DNA of 64,000 nt from Bacteroidales bacterium (GTDB lineage: Bacteria > Bacteroidota > Bacteroidia > Bacteroidales > WCHB1-69): assembly GCA_017535665.1 (NCBI GenBank), contig JAFXTS010000005.1:1-64000 (forward strand), in the 5' to 3' direction. The translations under genes were made by a program, and so were the position numbers. The notes beneath the pieces were generated by a model. The model was not told the origin of the DNA. It saw only the letters and a program-made list of their open reading frames with translations, and did not search any database. Below, piece after piece: positions 61,033-64,000 of this stretch; position 1 is the first letter of the stretch; the number at the start of each line of letters is the position of its first letter.

Positions 61033-62823
61033 ATGCTTAACAACAAGATCATTTCCATTATCAAACCTTATAAATGGAAATTGCTGCTTGTTGTTTTCGT
61101 CAACCTCATCTCCATTCTTTTCTCCATCCTCACCATGATGCTCATCGAGCCGTTGGTAAAGCTGATTTTCCAAGGCGAACTCAGCGGATTGAGTGTGATA
61201 GGGGAGAAGCTGATGAAGTTGGTCGGCCTTTTTGCCGATTTGAATGCCCCGCGTCGTTCGCTCACCGCCATCATCATCTTTGTGGTGGTGCTTTTTCTGC
61301 TTAAAAATTTCTTCCTCGTCCTTACCCAGTGGATCTTGGCTCCCGTGCGCAGCGATGTCATCCGCACACTCCGCAGCCGCATGTACCATAAGGTGCTGAT
61401 GCTGCCCTTGTCGTTTTTCTCTGGACAGAAGAAAGGCGATGTGATTTCACGTGCGGTCAACGACACACAGGAGGTGGAGTTTACGGTGTTAAGTGCTTTT
61501 CAAACAATGATTTCCGCTTTACTTACCATACTCATCTACGTGGTCGCCCTCTTCACCATCAGCTACCAACTCAGCCTGTTTGTGATGGTGCTGCTGCCGA
61601 TAGCGGGTGTCATTATTTCTTTGATTAGCAGAACTTTGAGAAAGAAGAATAAGGAGATGAAAGCGCAGCAGGGAATGCTGTTTGCCCATGTGGAGGAAAC
61701 CATCGCCGGCCTTCGTATCATCAAGGGATTCAATGCGCAGGGGCATGCCGAATCGCTCTTTACCCACACCAACGAGACTTTGGCCGACCTGTCGCGGCGC
61801 GTCACCCGCCGTGGCGACCTCGCCTCCCCGATGAGCGAGTTCCTCGGCGTTACTGCGGTGATGATTATCCTCGTGTTCGGTGGCTCGCTGGTGCTGAGCG
61901 GCAGTACCGCGCTCACCGCCCCCATGTTCATCACCTACATCGCTCTCTTCGCCATGATTGTCAACCCCGCCAAGAACATCGGGACAGCCATGGCCAAATA
62001 CCACCGCGGACTGGCAGTGCTTGACCGCATCTATGAGGTGCTCGATGCCGAAGAGGTGATTAAGAGTCCGGCTGATGCCGTGCAACTGCACGCTTTCGAG
62101 AAGGAAATCCGTATTGACGATGTGTCATTTTCATACGGTTCCGCCGAAGTGCTACAGCATATCAACCTCACTATCGGGAAGGGACAGATGGTGGCGGTGG
62201 TCGGCGCCTCTGGCGCGGGCAAATCCACCCTCGCCGACCTGCTGCCCCGCTTCTACGACGTGACCGGCGGCAGCATCTCCATTGATGGAACGGACATCCG
62301 CCACTGCGATTTGGACTTGCTGCGTTCGCTGTTCTCTATTGTCAGTCAGGATGTTGTGCTTTTTAACGATACGGTGGCTAACAACATTGCCTTCGGTCGC
62401 GAGAAGGTGAGTGAAGAGGAGATCTGGGAAGCCGCCCGCGTGGCCAACGCCGCCGATTTCATCGTCGCCCTGCCCGAAGGCCTCCATACCGCCCTCGGTG
62501 ACCGCGGCCTCAACCTGTCGGGCGGACAACGCCAGCGTATCAGCATCGCTCGGGCCGTGCTGCGCAACACCCCGATTCTAATTCTCGATGAGGCCACTTC
62601 CGCCATGGATACCGAGTCGGAACGCCTCGTGCAGGAAGCCCTCGACCGTGTGATGCAGAACCGCACTACTCTCGTCATCGCTCACCGCCTCTCCACCGTC
62701 CGCAACGCCGACAAGATCATCGTGCTCGACGGCGGCCGCATTGTGGAGCAGGGCACCCATGAGGAACTCATGCAGCTCGGTGGCAAATATTCAAAATTAG
62801 CAGAAGTAAATAAGTATCAATAA
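61033..62823 (+). CDS. ABC exporter, MsbA-like
   Basis: The 596-residue half-transporter fuses a six-helix membrane domain (about residues 15-320, e.g. LLVVFVNLISILFSILTMML) to an ATPase domain: Walker A VVGASGAGKSTLADL near 392, signature LNLSGGQRQRISIARA near 494, Walker B ILILDEATSAMD near 515 and the His-loop IAHRLSTV near 550. The sequence GMLFAHVEETIAGLRIIKGF in the coupling region is typical of lipid A/multidrug exporters. It probably flips lipid A core or related lipids. The gene is followed one base later by trmB. Confidence 0.88.
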   Translation: MLNNKIISIIKPYKWKLLLVVFVNLISILFSILTMMLIEPLVKLIFQGELSGLSVIGEKLMKLVGLFADLNAPRRSLTAIIIFVVVLFLLKNFFLVLTQWILAPVRSDVIRTLRSRMYHKVLMLPLSFFSGQKKGDVISRAVNDTQEVEFTVLSAFQTMISALLTILIYVVALFTISYQLSLFVMVLLPIAGVIISLISRTLRKKNKEMKAQQGMLFAHVEETIAGLRIIKGFNAQGHAESLFTHTNETLADLSRRVTRRGDLASPMSEFLGVTAVMIILVFGGSLVLSGSTALTAPMFITYIALFAMIVNPAKNIGTAMAKYHRGLAVLDRIYEVLDAEEVIKSPADAVQLHAFEKEIRIDDVSFSYGSAEVLQHINLTIGKGQMVAVVGASGAGKSTLADLLPRFYDVTGGSISIDGTDIRHCDLDLLRSLFSIVSQDVVLFNDTVANNIAFGREKVSEEEIWEAARVANAADFIVALPEGLHTALGDRGLNLSGGQRQRISIARAVLRNTPILILDEATSAMDTESERLVQEALDRVMQNRTTLVIAHRLSTVRNADKIIVLDGGRIVEQGTHEELMQLGGKYSKLAEVNKYQ

Positions 62824-62824
62824 T

Positions 62825-63496
62825 ATGGCTAAACACAAACTCCAGCGTTTTGCAGAAAACGAAACTTTCACCAATCTTTTCCAACACCAGAACTATGATG
62901 TCCGCAACGACGCTTTCCCGCTGAAAGGAAAGTGGGGACAGGACTATTTCCATAACGACCATCCGATTGTGGTGGAGGTGGGTTGCGGCCGTGGCGAATA
63001 TACGGTTTCCATGGCACGCAATTTCCCCGACAAGAACTTTGTGGGCATGGACCGCAAGGGCGCCCGCCTGTGGCGCGGCTGCAAGGACGCCACCCTCGAA
63101 AACCTCACCAATGCCGCTTTCATCCGCGGCCAGATCGATGACATCGACCGCTATTTCGCCCCCGGAGAGGTCTCCGAAATTTGGGTCACTTTCCCCGACC
63201 CGCAGCCCAAGAAAGCCCGCCGTCGGCTCGTCTCCCCCAACTTTGTGGAACGCTACCGCCATGTGTGGGGCGACAAGGGCGTGCTACACCTAAAAACCGA
63301 CAGCCGCCTGCTGTACGAGTACCTGCTGGAAACCGCCACCGAAGAAAACTGGCACATCACCGACAACATCGAGGACGTGTACGCGCAGACCGGAAATCCC
63401 TTCTTAACAGAAATCCAGACTTTCTACGAGAAAAAATGGTTAGAAGAGGGCAGCCTCATCTCCTACATACGGATTGAGGTGGACAATCCTCGCTAA
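62825..63496 (+). CDS. trmB: tRNA (guanine-N7-)-methyltransferase
   Basis: The 223-residue enzyme has the SAM-binding motif VVEVGCGRGEYTVSMARNFP (49-68), GMDRKGARLWRGCK and the TrmB signature ITFPDPQPKK-type WVTFPDPQPKKARRRLVSP near 122-140. It makes m7G46 in tRNA. It starts one base after the ABC exporter stop. Its stop overlaps the convergent sulfatase gene by four bases. Confidence 0.95.
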   Translation: MAKHKLQRFAENETFTNLFQHQNYDVRNDAFPLKGKWGQDYFHNDHPIVVEVGCGRGEYTVSMARNFPDKNFVGMDRKGARLWRGCKDATLENLTNAAFIRGQIDDIDRYFAPGEVSEIWVTFPDPQPKKARRRLVSPNFVERYRHVWGDKGVLHLKTDSRLLYEYLLETATEENWHITDNIEDVYAQTGNPFLTEIQTFYEKKWLEEGSLISYIRIEVDNPR

Positions 63497-64000
63497 TTGA
63501 GTCTCAATTGGTTGTGTAGAAGGCCGTTGCTATATTGCTGGATGACGGCTTTCATCAATTTTTCGTACTCCTGAATCTGTAGCACTTGGTCGGGAGAGAC
63601 TTCATTGTTGCCATTTTCTAAATCCCAAATTTTCAATATCTTATCTCCATTAAACTCTATCAAATATTGCGAGATGTAGAACTGATAGGTGCCCGAGAGG
63701 TAGTTGATGGCGAAGCGGGGGGTGGAACTGTCGAACACGTTGTGGCCAAATGATACAAACTGCCCTGTGAAACCGCAGTAGCCGAAAATGGAGGGCATGA
63801 GATCGACCTGCTGCATGATTTCATCGGAGTGGAAAACCTCCTGCTGGGAAGGGTGGAAGAAAATCATCGGCACGGAGTAACGATGTCGCCGATAGTCTAC
63901 GTCGGTGGCACCCTCAAAGTTGGTGTGGTCGGCCGTGATGACAAATAGGGTGTGCGGATACCATTCTGATTTTGAAGCTTTTGCGAAGAACTGCCGTAGT
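63493..64000 (-). CDS. Sulfatase/LTA-synthase-like enzyme, C-terminal part (runs off the end)
   Basis: The minus frame is open from the window edge to the stop at 63493. It encodes LFVITADHTNFEGATDVDYR then RYSVPMIFFHPSQQ and DLMPSIFGYCGF. The D-H pair in ITADHT and the following histidine-bearing loop are metal ligands of the alkaline phosphatase/sulfatase superfamily; the combination with PSIFGYCGF is typical of Bacteroidetes LTA synthase-like membrane sulfatases. The nucleophile Thr/Ser and the membrane helices lie beyond the window. It converges on trmB. Confidence 0.78.
   Translation of the reverse strand, partial: LRQFFAKASKSEWYPHTLFVITADHTNFEGATDVDYRRHRYSVPMIFFHPSQQEVFHSDEIMQQVDLMPSIFGYCGFTGQFVSFGHNVFDSSTPRFAINYLSGTYQFYISQYLIEFNGDKILKIWDLENGNNEVSPDQVLQIQEYEKLMKAVIQQYSNGLLHNQLRLN

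Overview
The window looks like a chromosomal segment of a Bacteroidota organism, most likely Bacteroidales. Many genes are preceded by the Bacteroidetes -7 element TAnnTTTG. One secreted protein ends in a type IX secretion (T9SS) sorting domain. There are a GH92 mannosidase, a FISUMP-type lipoprotein-like protein, DUF4301 and DUF4159 proteins and a glycine-lipid acyltransferase pair. I cannot name a genus from sequence alone.

1-15.6 kb is a type I restriction-modification locus turned into a defence island. It runs: end of hsdM, dinD, a 5'-truncated AlbA_2-type gene, a metallophosphoesterase, hsdS, an inserted cargo block, a second dinD, hsdR and a YgjP-like metallopeptidase, mostly joined by 4-base ATGA overlaps. 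The cargo (3.65-10.65 kb) is visibly AT-rich except for the AlbA_2 gene in its middle. It holds two adjacent class III nucleotide cyclases followed by a PycTM/DUF5706-like membrane protein (a Pycsar-like anti-phage signalling system with an unusual second cyclase), a 649-residue protein with a HEPN-like R-N-x3-H motif near its end, a full AlbA_2/ATPase-like/winged-helix protein, and a six-helix membrane protein with a long coiled-coil tail. Gene scraps mark the joints: a dinD scrap after hsdM, and an hsdR 5' scrap plus a collapsed AlbA_2 gene before the second dinD.

15.6-34.3 kb is mixed metabolic and surface functions with several decayed genes: a GH92 alpha-mannosidase, an in-frame fusion left by collapse of an RND efflux operon, a YD-repeat secreted protein, a 1074-residue Fe-S/FAD oxidoreductase fusion, a FISUMP-domain protein carrying palindromic repeats inside its reading frame, DUF4301, an operon of nucleosidase, XerC-like recombinase and ribosome hibernation factor, a RecB/AddA-like helicase-nuclease, and the remnant of a RAYT transposase.

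34.4-64 kb is mainly housekeeping: dnaB, smpB, recR, a His-rich metal transporter, an RsmI-like methylase, a uridine kinase-like protein, miaA, RNase P RNA, a VWA/DUF4159 pair, a PASTA protein, a T9SS cargo protein, a four-helix-bundle S23-like protein, mltG, a U32 peptidase, an orphan hicB with a truncated hicA, valS, the glycine-lipid genes, hpt, adk, tRNA-Pro(CGG), an MsbA-like exporter, trmB and a sulfatase-family gene running off the end. Between genes lie short AT-rich repeats of the AATTGAAAATTG type. A repeated theme is genes reduced by internal deletion to their two ends (AlbA_2 remnant, efflux fusion, small secreted paralogue, hicA).
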